The notes under the pieces are model-generated. The model searched no databases. It worked only from the letters and a program-made list of their open reading frames with translations, and was not told the DNA's origin. Positions 1-12,500 of a stretch of 64,000 bases of DNA are shown here, in pieces. This stretch comes from Parus major (lineage: Eukaryota > Chordata > Aves > Passeriformes > Paridae), in NCBI RefSeq assembly GCF_001522545.3, contig NC_031769.1, positions 146,294,600-146,358,599 on the forward strand, in the 5' to 3' direction. The stretch's first letter is position 1. Each line of letters starts with the position of its first letter. The translations under genes and the position numbers were made by a program.

Positions 1-436
1 CCCCTGCATTCCTTGAGCAGCAGGTGGGCTGGGAAGCTGAGGATAGCTTTGAGCATGACTCTCCCTTCCCAGGCTCACCTTCAGACCAGGGCAGGGCAAC
101 CTCATCTCTGTATTCAACCTGAATCAACCTGTGAGTACAAAACGGACGTGCCATGATTATAGAGCTGGGCGTTGAGGGGAGGGAACAAATATTGTCTGGT
201 CAAACACACCAAGCTATGAATCCCCCAGACCACAGCACAGAACTGAACATAATTCTGGTTTTGGCAAAAGAGCCTGAGATCTGACAGCTAAGAGAAACAT
301 TAAGACAGTAACAGCAAAAATAAAAACAAGCAGGTTGCTAAATACCCCTGCCATGGGTTTGTCTTTCAGGCAAGTGAAACAGGTCATTGAGTATAAAATG
401 GCTCCTTGGTGATAAACACTTCCAAGCCAGTTTAAC
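1..436. other. Unassigned non-coding DNA, left edge
   Basis: No recognisable gene, RNA or repeat was seen. A short open frame on the minus strand (214-468) is hydrophobic, but it runs into the adjacent CR1 copy and has no recognisable family motif, so it was not called. Confidence 0.5.
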
Positions 437-615
437 AATTGTAGAACTGTTTGGGCTAGAAGGGACAATTAAAGGTTACCCAGTCCAAACCTCCTGCAAT
501 GATCAGGGACATCTTCTACTAGATCAGGTTGCTCACAGTCCCATCCAACCTGATCTTGAATTTTTCCAGGGATGGAGCATCCACCATCTCTCTTGGCAAC
601 CTGTGAAAAATTCCA
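437..615 (-). mobile_element. CR1 LINE 3' end, truncated
   Basis: Read on the plus strand, the segment follows the antisense of a CR1 3' end. It has an 'agaactgtttgggctagaag' start, then a 'gatcagggacatcttctac' block, a 'tccaacctgatcttgaa' block and 'ccagggatggagcatccac'. The element is therefore inserted on the minus strand. Only the terminal part of ORF2 and the short 3' UTR are represented, as is usual for 5'-truncated CR1 copies in birds. Many substitutions relative to the general CR1 pattern suggest an old insertion. It is not expected to be active. The left (3') boundary is clearer than the right one, which fades after 'caacctgtgaaaaattcc'. Confidence 0.85.
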
Positions 616-1544
616 AAAGCTTGTGGGCCAAGGGCTGATTCTCAAGAGTAGAGACTGGGGCTGGACCTGCAGCTCCCCCTGCACTGGGCAGGATTGAGAT
701 TACAACAATACATCATCAGTAGGTAAAACCACCCTGTCTCATAGAGATCTAGCCCCAGCTCACATCCCTATCACAGGTCAGCAATCCAATGCTTGGTGAA
801 TTCTGCTTCCCAGTGGTAGAAAGAGCCAAGATGTAAGGATCAAAAAGCAACATTGCTATGAACACTTGGCTACAGCAAGCCAGTCACCCCTGTGGTAACT
901 TTCCTGACACCTCCTGCTTCAAACACCAAAAGGCAGAAGAATCATGAGGCCCCGCTTTCATGGGCTGTATTTGTACTGAAAAGGGACACTGAGTGAGTTC
1001 TGCCCTTGTGCTCCATGGGAGGTTTCTGTCCCCACTGAGCTCCCTCAGGACACCCACGTCAGGCTGTGACAGCTGGACCACCCCAGTCACACCCCCAGCC
1101 TGCTCTGTCCCTGCAGCAGGTCCCTCCTGGCACGTGCCAGGCTCTTGGTGCCAGGAGGAGCAGGAGGCAGCAACTCCTCTCACTTCACTGGGGAAGGGAA
1201 AAAGCAATCAGAAGGAAGAAGCATTGAAAAAAGACCCCCACTCAACTTTCCCCACGTTCCACTGATTGCCAACTTCTGTTCAGGGCTGTTTTTCATTCAG
1301 TGCAGACTTGGGGATATATAGAGGAGAATCCTTTTCAAGAGCTGACCTGCACAGACAAGGACAGGACACACTGGCACTGTTACCCCTCTACCTTCCATTC
1401 CTATCCTCTAAAAAAGTTTATTTGGCAGCTTGTGTAGCAAATAGAAGTCATTTGCTACACATTCAATTCACAACTATAAAATTCCAAACTTTCTTATCTC
1501 TGCAAATCATACATTTTCATATATATATCTAAAGATGTCACAGA

Positions 1545-1548
<4 letters not shown>
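616..1548. other. Unassigned DNA with a GC-richer patch
   Basis: No gene was recognised. Positions about 990-1200 are noticeably GC-richer than their surroundings and open on both strands for about 90-107 codons. Neither translation resembles a known family. The patch contains a perfect 16-bp palindrome centred on CACGTG (1126-1141). Confidence 0.4.
1126..1141. repeat. 16-bp perfect palindrome with central E-box
   Basis: The bases CCTGGCACGTGCCAGG are their own reverse complement, with the canonical E-box CACGTG in the centre. A further copy of one arm (gtgccagga, 1149-1157) pairs with tcctggcac at 1125-1133, so two alternative hairpins are possible. CACGTG is the binding site class of bHLH-zipper factors such as USF and MYC/MAX. 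Whether anything binds here is unknown. Confidence 0.7.

Positions 1549-1577
<29 letters not shown>
1549..1577. repeat. (TA)n microsatellite
   Basis: An uninterrupted alternating TA run of about 14 units. Just upstream is a shorter 'catatatatatc' run (about 1519-1529). Such tracts are length-polymorphic and easily melted. No function is implied. Confidence 0.95.
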
Positions 1578-1579
<2 letters not shown>

Positions 1580-4500
1580 TTAAGTGTAAAGAAAACAAGA
1601 ATATTTTATTTTCACCCAGATATACAGTAGGAAGGCTGAAGCTAGACCTAACAAACTTTTGCAGCCTAAATGAAAGTTGCCTGGTTGTATTTACAGGAAG
1701 GTAGAAAACATTTTCATCAAATTCCTTATAGACAAGAAATGAAAAACACTGATGACTGAACAGCAGAAAAAAAATGAGAAAGCTGGTTAGACTCTCATTT
1801 TCTCCTGACTACACAAGCAAATGATCTATCAATAAAACTAAAAGATAAAAATTGATAGGATGAAGCAGCACACACAAACTCTAATTCAATTAACCTGCAG
1901 AAATCCCTGCCAAGAGTTTCAAACCAGGTCTGATTTTCATGTGTATTAATACAGTTTTCACCATATCACTCAGTAGATTTGAAATGTCAGAATAATTTAT
2001 AGCACCAGAGAGCAAACTGATGGTTGCCTCTGATCAAAAACCTTCAGCAATGTTCCACCACTGTTTGCAGTATTTACAATTGCTGATCCATGTTTGTCTT
2101 CTGGTACAAATATTCAGCTTTGGCCACTGCCAGAGCAATACCAGTTTGGTATTGGAAAAGATGTTCTACTATTTGCTTGATGCAGTGTCTTTAAAAGGGC
2201 TATCTATGCATATAAATAAAAGGTATTTGATGAAGGTTTTGCAGGCTCAGGAGTGGCCAGTTTTACCAGCAGCCTGTGTGGAAGTGGTAACACTCATGTT
2301 TCACCCAGGCTGTGTTGGGCACTGTATTTCCAGGCAGCGAAAGGGGCTGGAATGCCAAATTTCATTAATTCACTTCATTCAGCAACTGCTTTAACAGGAT
2401 TTAGCATGAGAAGCAGAGCATAAAGCTATCAGAAGAACACTGCACAAGTGAATTGAAATTGAAGACAAATGAGTTCCTTGTGAAATACTGCAATCACTTC
2501 TTTAAGCAATAAAGAGGTGGTTTGTTAAATAATAGACTAGAACAAGTCAAATAAAATAAAAACTGTCAAAGTACCCTTTTCAAAGTTGCTACATAATCTT
2601 CTGATTTTGCTTTCATTAGTAAACAGTAACAGATGATCAGATTCTATCATCCTCTTGTCTGGACAATATCTTAGCAGTATTTGAATACATTACAAAATGA
2701 AAGAATACCAGAAGAAGAAAATCTAATGTAATTACCACTTTCTGAAAATAGATTGTGCATAGCATTCACTTAATATAGCTCAAATAAAGTGAGAATGAAA
2801 TCAAGAATGGAGAAACTGTTTCTTATTTAAGACCAGATACAAACAGCTTGTCCTAACCATCTCTTCAGCACCTACTTCCCTTCCCCGTGTGTTGGACCAA
2901 ATGAGCAAAAATATTTTGTGCCAAAAGTAGCAGCAAATTACTGCCTGACCAGGAGCCCCAGCCACAGTCAGCCCAAGGATGCTCTGGCTTCACTGGCTGC
3001 AGACCTTGAGTCAGATGAATCCTCTCCCACAAACACTTTCTCCTTCACGAAAAGAGAATGAAAGGACAGAAAGTGAGAAATTTGCAGTAAATTGTGTCCC
3101 AGTGCAGAAGCAGTTCTGCCCTTGCACAATGCCTTCCCATGTGCACACAGAGAATACATTTTCCTGCAGGCAGAAGAATAAAAAATGCCCAATTTCCCTC
3201 AAAAGCTTATGATTACTGTCCCATGTCCTGTCCCTGGCTCCCACCCAGCCTCTTGTGACCCTGTCAAGGGTACAAGAAACCATCTCTGTCCCACTGAGAT
3301 CTTCACCTGTGCCAACTTGTAGAACATAATTACTTTTTGAGATTTCTGTCCTGTTTCAAATACTGTTGAAATCAATCACTAACTTGAAAAATTACTGGGG
3401 ACTGGCATACAGACAGCATTGCAGATAATAATTTCCTTAGGAAATAAAGCTAAAAAACAGCTTCCTGGCTGTATTGCCAGACAGAAATCCCCTTTCCTTA
3501 ACCCATGTGTCTCTAGCTCTACCTACAGCAATCCTAACTTACAGCCAAGCTAAAGAAACAAGGCACAGCCTTAGTTACATCAATCATTAACACGAGAGCA
3601 GCTGATAACAAAAGTGCACAATGTCCATGGATCTGTTTATCATTTGAACTGCAAATATCCTTTGGCCTTTTTTTCAATTCTCAACCAGCAGAGAAAAAAG
3701 GCAGAGGTTTGAGGGAAGAAATACTACATTGGGACCTTTCTCACAGCCCTTTAGCCCTGATTACAGAGAATGTTTTTTCTCAACTAGTCTTTACCTGTTG
3801 GGAACAAACTGAAAGACAGAATGGAAAAAAAAAGAACCATCACCTGGGTCACCATGTCTGCTCAGGGAACTGATATTAGAGTCTGCTTTCATTTAGTTGA
3901 CACTGAAAAGGTGCTCCACTCTAGCAAAATCAGCATGAGATCCAATGGCAGAGGCTAAACCTACAGGAATTAGAATGGTAAAATAAAGATGAATCATAGG
4001 GATGGCTGAATTTTAAAGTATGTGGAAAATTCAAAGCAAAATATGGTATTTGTCTGAAAATACTGTGGCCCATCAACCAGAATCCAGTGGGTCCAGTGCA
4101 GAAATGAAGAAGTTAAATCATAGCATCTGTGATATTTAGGAACAGAATGACCACAGAAATTGTCCTTCAGATCAGTCTGAAAAAAAATCTTCAGATCTGT
4201 GAAAAGGAGAGAGAGAAGAGAAGCAAGATTTCTTAAAGGAGGAAGCTACACTGGCCAAGAACTCTGGTACCAGTTTTTGGCAAAGAGATTTCAAACACAG
4301 TTTGTAATTCCAGTATTTCCTTGATGTTTCTTGAACAGGAGATGAGCAATTGCCGACCTGCTTGTGCCTCAGTGCACGATGCCCACGGCACTGTAGAGCA
4401 CCCAGTGGCACAGCAGAATCCTGAAACCCTGCATTTGGGGCAGGGCTGTGCCACTGGTGGCTCACTGTGAGCTTTGTTTTCAGCACCTGTCAAGTGCCAA

Positions 4501-6662
4501 GGATGCCCTTGGGGGTTTTCTGTTTACTGCTTCAAGGTCTACTGCCGAAAAATATTTCAGTAAAGCGATGTTACTGTTAACTCAGGAAACTTTTTCAGGG
4601 GTTAATTGTAAATCTTCAGTACAAAAGACTGTAATTTTTCCCTAAAATAATAGGCTCACACTATAGTAGGCATCTGCTTTGGAAATGAAACACTTTACTC
4701 AAAGTGAAGGCAAATATCCTTTGAAAAGAGAACAAAAAGCTTTCCTTTTTTTGTTGTTGTTGACTACTAAATTCTTTCAATGCTTTTCTTTTGCTCTTCT
4801 ACTGAAATCCAAAATTAAAACAAAATTATGTATCTCCAGTTTTATCAATGGACACCTTTGAATTCTGTTTGAAAGGCTGGTTACTTGCCACTCCCCATCT
4901 GAAAAGAATACAAAAAAATTCTGCTGCATTGATAATCTACATGTCAATTGTCAGGAATAAATTTCAGGAAAGGTTAGATGACACACAGCTTATGGGGAAC
5001 CACTCTGTAGGATTGGAGGCAAGGTTACAGTAATGTCCTTTCAACAGGATAAATAACATATCCATTCACTACGAGCCAACCCTGTCATACTACCTCATTT
5101 TAATCAGCCCTTTTATGATACAATATTCATGTGGAAATTGGACTAAAAATACCCCCTGCCAAGGTGATTGAAGAAATAAAACTGAGAACTTTATTTTGCA
5201 TATTTTAAGACCAGGTTTTGTCTAGAAATAATGTGGCATATTAATTGAGTTTCATGTAGGGAAGAGAGGGAATGAAAGCAAGGGGAGGGAAGGAGGAGAT
5301 GGGCCAGGAGCTATCGCCTGTCCATCAATGATTAACCAACCCAGGCTAAAGCTAACAGCATCTTCTTGCACTCCTCAGAAGCAGCCATTCAGCACCTGTG
5401 ATTGCATTCAAACAATAAAAATTAAAAAGCCAAATGCTGAGCTTGCAGGCTGACCACTCAGCAGCATCCACAGAAACAGAGGTGGCCAAGTCAGCCGTGG
5501 AGCTGGTCCTGGGTGTGTCAGTGGACAGACCGGGCACAAATGCTTTCCCAGAGAAGGAAAATACTGCTCGTGGGGATGTGCAAGAGGAAGAGGATTTCCT
5601 CTAGCTGTAATCCCCACCACACAGCAAAAATCAGCTGCCTAGGGAGTCATTAAGAAGGAGGATAAATTGTCTTGGTCTATTTGAAGACATTTATAAAGGA
5701 AAGGGAGAAGCACTGTCTTTGTGTATGAAAGCCACGCACAGCCACGGCATTCTGTGGTCTCAGAGCTATTCCCCCAACGGGTCTCATTCTCTGCTTGCTC
5801 AGTTTACAAATCAAAACAAGATATTTCATGTTGTTCAGCCTGCAAGCCCAGCCTGGTGCACTGAAAGATCAGGCAGTGACCTTTTCCCACAAGTATTCCA
5901 TCCTCATCCCTGCGCCGAGGAGTCCAGAGACACAACCAAGCTCCGCTTGATCCTTCACTCTCATATTGGCTGTGCCACACTGACAGTAAAGAAATTTGTA
6001 TCTGTCAGGTTATTAAATTGATCTAAGTGAAAAGAATCACAGGGGACTGAGGCTGTGATGAGGTAGTTCTCTCCACAGCCACATGCTGGAAACCTCCCCC
6101 TCCTTTCTCCCCAAATCCTTCAAGCAAGCACACGCAACCTCCTGTCAGTGAAACTCATCTGAGGCTCAGTGTGTTCATCTTCCACAGGCATAAGGACACA
6201 TCACTATAATACAGACCAGGACCAGCTCTGGCAGTTCCATACCAGTGGTTCTATGAAGCTTTAAGCTGGTTTTTGAAAGGGCATTTTGTTAAGAATAACT
6301 GCAGCAGTACTTTTGACTTTTTGCAGCTGAACTGAAATAGATGAGAAGTCATAGTGAACCAATTAGAACAAAATTGACTATCACATTGCATACAAAAAAT
6401 TACAAGACGATCCTTTTCTGCTTTTTATGTAATAATTCCACTCTACTACATTGCCATAATACTCAGCAAAGAAAATTCTCATTCAAAAAGCCCCCATCTG
6501 ACATTAAGAATGGGACTTTCTCATTTCAAGTGAAAAAGAGCCTCTGTTTCCTCTAGTTATTTTCCTTTACCTTGCATAGAAAGAAATTGAGCATAACCAG
6601 AGTGGTGCTTCTGAGCATGAACTTTTACAGGGTTCCAAGGGATGTTTTCTTGGGGGTCAGCA
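1578..6662. other. Long unassigned AT-rich stretch
   Basis: About 5 kb without a recognisable gene or clear repeat. Open frames of 60-124 codons occur at 2020-2394 (+), 4172-4486 (-) and 5719-6021 (+). None has a recognisable domain or a convincing splice context. The segment at about 3170-3290 is mildly GC-richer and could be an unrecognised old repeat, but no family could be assigned. Confidence 0.4.
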
Positions 6663-6712
6663 CCACAGCTGATACCATTTCCCATCTCCACAGCTGATAC
6701 CATTTCCCATCT
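6663..6712. repeat. 25-bp tandem duplication (two copies)
   Basis: The 25-bp unit beginning ccacagctgataccatttcc occupies 6663-6687 and is repeated exactly at 6688-6712. The next recognisable sequence is the 5' end of the CR1 ORF2 fragment at 6729. The perfect identity points to a recent duplication by slippage or repair, or to a flank duplication linked to the insertion. Confidence 0.9.
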
Positions 6713-6728
6713 ACACTTGACTGATCAG

Positions 6729-7255
6729 ATGCAATGTGCTCTCAGCAAGTTTGCAGATAACCCCAAACTGGGAAGGAAAAGCTGTCAAGGCGCTGGAGGA
6801 TTTTGCTGTTCATAGGGACATCCAGAAGCTGGAAGAATGGGCTTCCAGAAACTGCACAAGGCCAGTCCTGCATTTGGGAAGGAACAATCTCAGGACAGAT
6901 GTCCAGGCAGCTAAATGCACATTGGATTTCTGCTCTGAGAAGCCCAGTCTGCAAGTCCTCTACTCAGCTGCTTCACCTGGGATACAATGTCCAGTGTTGG
7001 AATGCCCCCAGTACAAGAGAGATGTTGACAAAGTGGAATGAGCTCATGTGCCTGGGGGCTGGAGCACACAATGGATGTGGAAAAAATCAACAAACTGGGA
7101 GAGGAGGCTCAGGGGCTTCTCACCATCAATGTCCTGACAGAAAGGGGAGCTTACACAGAAGACAGGGTAAGATTTTCTTAGAGGTGCAAAGAAGGAAACG
7201 ACAATGGTCAAAAGTTTTTATGAAGGAAATCTTGATCAAAGAGATGGGAAAAAAA
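6729..7255 (+). pseudogene. CR1 LINE ORF2 fragment (RT C-terminal part)
   Basis: The plus-strand translation at the left edge reads QCALSKFADNPKLG. This matches the reverse-transcriptase motif C region of CR1 ORF2, where the family has an F/Y-A-D-D box. Here the second aspartate, which coordinates catalytic metal, is replaced by asparagine. Downstream blocks in shifting frames follow the CR1 order: a Trp-Ala segment (EEWASRNC), a 'LHLGRNN' block and 'RRLRG'-like sequence near 7100. Near 7170-7230 comes sequence resembling the CR1 'aaaggacaagaggcaatggtcacaa' block. Several frameshifts break the frame. No CR1 3' terminus follows, so the copy is truncated at both ends and cannot be active. It probably belongs to an older CR1 subfamily than the 3' ends elsewhere in the window. 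Confidence 0.8.
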
Positions 7256-9388
7256 TATGCAAACCAGCAGAAATCTCCCTATCCATGGAGATTTGCTAAA
7301 TGTGCTGGTGCTATCCAAGCAATATGACCTAACCTTAGAGGTTAGAGCTCCTTTTAGCAGTTGGCTTCCAGAAGGGCCTTTCAAACAAAAATTTTATATG
7401 ATGCTCAATATCTAGACTTCTATTCCTGCATTTCTGGTTTTTTATGATGGCTACTGCAGGAAAAAGGCAGGCAAGGGAGTCAGGGTTCCACCACTGCTTT
7501 TCAAGAAGATAGAAGTAAGGGTACAACTTAGACTTGGCAGAACTTACCCACATCTTTAAGGACTCCAGAAACGGAGAGGCAGAAAGAAAGCCAAAACCTG
7601 CTGCTCATTAGACTTGAAGTGACCCCCTTGTTTGTTCTGGTGTTAAGAGAAAGTGCACCTTCAGCTTCCACACTGCCAGGGGATCTCAACCTGACTAAAA
7701 ACTGCTGCTCTGTTGTGACTCAGTTCCCAGTTTTCCCTCTGAAGGAATGCAGAAATAAAATCCAGGGGGCAATAGCAAGCACAGAGATAATTATTATGTT
7801 CTTCACAACAGCAGCTGTGTCTCTATTTCACTGTGTCATGCTTAGATCATTTTGAAAACCAGCACCCCTGCTATGCACCCTGCTACACACGGGGAGCTCA
7901 TCGTGCAGCCGCACAACTTCAGCAGCCAAACAGTGTCAGAAAAACTCCTGCTTTTCAAGTTTAAAAATTGGAGATCAAAGAACAGGGTGTTTTCTAGGTC
8001 ATGGTGTCAGATTCCAGAACTCACAGTTAACAACAGGCTTTCTGAAGAACAGCACAAAGACACAAACCTGCACAGTGGTTTTATCTGGTTAGTCCAGAGA
8101 GTAATTTCACTACAGGCTGGGCTGGGGAACAACAGCTCTAACTGTGCTGAAAACTACCTATCTCATACTTTTAATTGTAAGTAATTAAGCATCTGCACAT
8201 TTTGCTAAGTCAACAACCTTTTGACAAAACAGACAGATTTACTCTAAGAGCAAGAAAAAACGTTCTTGGGATAGTATCCTACTTTAGTATTTTGCTTCAA
8301 TAACACTTTTATCTTAATGACCTCAACAAAGTTTTAACAAAGAATTTACACCTAGCAAAATTAATAAAAAAATTCCTGAATTTAGACTATAAGGAGTTCG
8401 ATTAATTCAAGAGGAATGCAAAGTTATAGTAGAAATAGTCCCTGAGAGGGTATGGGTAAGGACTGAGCTCCAGTGATCAGGACAGTAAAAAAAGAAAAGC
8501 AGCTCTTTGAGTATCTGTGCCCTTTCTCCTGTTAATACTGACTGAAACAGTAGTTGGCTAGCAAAAGTAAAATTACCTCTTCTTTTTATTCATAATAAAA
8601 GTCACTCATATACCAGTATATCAACACTTATTTTGTTCTGGGCTTTTAAGAAGTTCCCAGGGCATTAACATGATGTATGAAATACAAAGTCTTAGAGGGA
8701 TTTTTTTTTAAAATAAACAAATAAAATAAAAACCCAACAAAGCAAAATGAAACACCTACAGTTTAAGAGCCCTGTAGCATCCATTCCCAAGACTTGGAAT
8801 TAAGGAAGCAGCACCTGAACTAAGAGTTTCCTGCTCTTAGTTTTTCATTTCTTTGCAAAACTTTTTGTGCTGGGATCGTGGATCATGTTTCATTTTTAAG
8901 GAAGATACATCCTTAGCAAAGAGGCATACCTAAATGTCTAAAGGTTTTGATCCAAATTTAGCAACTGGAATTGCTGTATTCTATAAAGCACAATATATAC
9001 AGGCCTTCCACATGGGATCTCTAGTAAATAACTTCTAAAGAGGCAGTCTGGAAACAGCAGGAAGGAAACAAACACCGATTCTTTGTAATAACAGAGCACC
9101 CCAAGGAAAGGTATTTCTATACAGGTAGCAGAAAATTGAAAGAAAATGGAAAGCATAAAAATGAAATTGAAAGTTTCTGGTTAATCTATCAGAACTCCTT
9201 TACTAATTTTAATTCATGACTCAGAGAGAAATGTCATTGCTCTATTGACTAATCTGTTTGGAACCTCAAAACAGCTTTGGTTCTCTTATTGATTTACTTT
9301 GTTAAGTGATTAATTAGTTGGGGTATTGCATTCCTCTCTTTTCCTCATCCTTTATCATTTTATTAAGGAATCCAAGGGTGTAAAACTT
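7256..9388. other. Unassigned non-coding DNA
   Basis: No gene or repeat family was recognised. An A/T-rich simple stretch lies at about 8700-8760 (a T run, then A-rich 'aaataaacaaataaaataaaa'). Open frames at 7619-7855 and 7852-8184 (+) are short and lack recognisable motifs. Confidence 0.4.
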
Positions 9389-9597
9389 CACAGAATCCCA
9401 GAATATTGCGAGTTTCAAGTGACTGCACAGGGCACCCCAATACAATCCCTCCTGAGTATCTGAGAGTTATTCAAACACTCCCTGAGCTCTGTCAGGCTTG
9501 GTGCTGTGACCACTTCCCTGGGAGCCTGTTCCAGTGCCCAACCACCCTCTAGGTGACAAACAAGAACCTTTTTCTAATAGCTAACCTAAATTCAAAC
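9389..9597 (-). mobile_element. CR1 LINE 3' end, truncated (second subfamily type)
   Basis: The plus strand begins 'cacagaatcccagaatattg' and continues with 'gcacagggcaccccaataca'. It then has 'ctctgtcaggcttggtgctg', 'tgaccacttccctgggagcc' and 'tgttccagtgcccaaccacc', ending near 'ctaacctaaa'. This is the antisense of a CR1 3' end of a type whose wording differs from the 'gggcagggacaccttccact' type seen elsewhere in the window. The element lies on the minus strand. It is 5'-truncated and moderately diverged, with no coding capacity. Confidence 0.85.
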
Positions 9598-12500
9598 AAT
9601 GGAAACTCTTTGGGTTTTTTATTTGTGGAAAGGCATTTCAGATAACTCATTGCCCTAACAGCAATATCTAAGTGAACTAGAAATTTAGAAAAAAGATAAT
9701 ATGAACATTTTAAATTACTTCCTCTAAAACTTTGAGACTAGAACCAGACATGCAGCTCTCAAGAAATGATACTTGGTAGCACCAATAATGTCTGTAAATT
9801 GCTTGGGTGAACTGAAGCAAATAGATAAGGCCAAAAGCATGGTGCAGCTCCTTCTCCTGTGCACTATTTTCTTTCCTGTACTCATAAACAAAGAAGTGTG
9901 ATAACTTTCATTTAAACTGAAGGCTTACCAACACCATGGAACAAATATTCATTACTCAGGAGAAAGGTTCTGTGAAGACAGACTAGCCACCCTCAATCTT
10001 AAAACTCTAGCTGACCCTAGTTACACACACAGACCTTGTCAGCACTCCTTTATTTCAGAGTTAGAAAGATTCATCCTCTTACTAATATGATCAGGCAGGA
10101 AAGTTTATATCAAAGCTATAAAAAAATAGCAACATTTGAAGAAAACATGTTTTTAATGTTATTTTCTATAAATTTCTATTATTGTTATTTCTATTAATTT
10201 TTCCACAAGCTAAAATGCCTTTGAAGCACAACCCAAAATTAGATGTACTAGGTACAACTTTAATCTGTAGCACTCTGGACCCCCTACAACATATTCAGAA
10301 TATTAAGAAAAGCATCCTAAAAATTTAAAACAGGGAAGTTGCTAGTCATGCAGGGGGGAAACTGGCAATGCTGGGTTCAAAAGAAAGGGGGAAAGTGGGG
10401 AAGTGAAGAAAACCTGTTATTCCTAAAATGAAACTTTAGAAAGCAATTTTTTCTCTTCCTTATTTCCTGCAGAAATTGCTCTTCAAAGGCCATCTTCATG
10501 CTCCTTGGGTGACCTTTCTGCCATTACATTTCACTGTTTGCCCTGAAGGATATCTTTTTAATATCTTGTTAAATGGGGAGAGAAACGTGCAACAACACTC
10601 TGAAATGGAGGCACTTCTGCTTCAGTAAATACTTTGAGGATATATAAAGTGCAAAAAAAGGGACTCTTCTTTCCAAAGGCCAGAGATATTTATAGAATAC
10701 TTTTTATCAGTGTGTCAGGAAAGTGGTTCCTATACAGTAAAAGAAAACTAAACAAGTGGGGGTGTTATTGACTGCTGTACATACTGTCAATGAGAATATC
10801 ATTATTAATGCAACCAAACCCACAATTTTAAAATAAACCAATAGTGGCCAATCCCCTAAAGTATTTGTACACAGCCTGACATTTAATTAGGGATTCCAGA
10901 ATGCAGGAGGAGAGGCTCCCTGATCAAGCATTAAATGAGATGCTTGGTTGGGAACATCTTTCAGTATCACTATGAAATAATACACCAATCACATTCACCT
11001 ATAATGAACAGAAAAACAACTTTTCCAAGAACTTATAGAAGATATTTTCTTTCTTACCCTAATTTTTCCTGCAGTGAGAATTTGGTTAAGCTTTTGTCAC
11101 CTAACAATGGTTCCCCCAGTTCCTCGCCTTCCGTGGGACACTGAAAACTTGAAAGTCTCTTTTGTCTAAAAATTTTGTGCTACATTTTCTGCAAAAGACA
11201 CCAAATTACCTGTGTTCAGATAGACTGCATTTCATATGAATCTTTTCTTTGGAAGAAAACCCTGGCTAAGATTAACAGGCAAGCAGAACACTGGTTACTA
11301 TTTTAAGGGCATTTTAAGGGGACAGAAATCAGGCTTTGACATTAGAACACTGCTTGAGTCAGAAAGTTTATTTAAAAAATAAAATGTTGGGAGAAACAAC
11401 AATGCAAAACACCACGGTCATCAAGAGAAAATATTTCTAACTCTCCACTTTCATCTTTTCTGATCTGTTCAGCAGCAGCAACTGCCTTGTGTGGTCCCTT
11501 CCACTCAAGGGTGACTGACAGGAAAGATGTCAAGATAAAGATTACTTTTTTTTAAAAGATAACTTTAAAAATAATTAATTCCAACAAATCATCAGGACAG
11601 CCAGGGAAGAGAAGCAGAAAAGCAAAGAGGGGGAATTTACCACCTTTCTGCACTCATAATATGGATACTTAGAAAGATCAGGACAGTACATTTCTCCAAT
11701 TTCTCTCCACTCTGTAGTCTGGGGACACCAAGCCCATGAAGCAAACCAGAGTAATGAAGCCCAGGACCCCTGCAATTCCCCTCCAAGACGGCATTTCTGG
11801 CAAAGTGGCTCCTCTAATCCAAGGCACAGCTCAGCCTAAACCCAGTGCAGTGCCCCAGGCAGTTCCCAGCCAATTTGCTGACACAAACCCGTGTTTCTCT
11901 GCAAAGTGCCCAAGCGGTGGCTGAGGTGAGGCAGTGCTGCTGAAAAAGCACATTCTCCTCTTGCTCATGCTGCTACACACCTGGTGATCATTCAGTGATC
12001 AGCCTTGACTCCCTGGATCTTACTGGAAAGCTTTTGGGCTTAAAACAATGCTTCATCTCCCTTTTTTAGATATGTCTGTCAAGTAAAGCTTTATATTCCA
12101 CCTAATGCCTTCATTCACTTGGACATTATTAATTTAAGCTTTAGCTCTCAACCTTTTGACCAGACTGTAAAATAAACTTGTAGAAGATTATTTCACTCTC
12201 CTCTAAATCAGCACTGGAATAAGAGCTAGAAGAATGAAGTTTCTGACAGGAACTGCCCAGGACAGCTCATCAAGTAATTGAACAGAGATACAGGGATAAT
12301 CACTGAAAAAGTAATTTACTAAGTTATTCAATTAATATTACCTTATTTAGGAGTTACTGCTCAAGTATTTCTAAATACTGAGGATAGTTCATCAAAAGAC
12401 ATTAAAATCCATGAGATGCATTGTTTCCTTGAGCAAAATACCCATTCTATATATTTTAAGATCTTTATGCCAGCATTGTCACTGAACCTGTATATCCTTT

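Noticed and set aside
2020..2394. 124-codon plus-strand frame
   Set aside because: No recognisable domain, no splice sites framing it, and composition typical of chance open frames.
3170..3290. Possible additional retroelement fragment
   Set aside because: Some words recall repeat sequence, but no block follows a CR1 or LTR pattern well enough to call.
6057..6075. let-7-like start 'tgaggtagtt'
   Set aside because: Only about nine bases resemble let-7, and no complementary arm forming a precursor hairpin was seen nearby.
6803..7327. 174-codon plus-strand frame
   Set aside because: It overlies the degraded CR1 ORF2 fragment in a shifted frame; it is explained by the retroelement.
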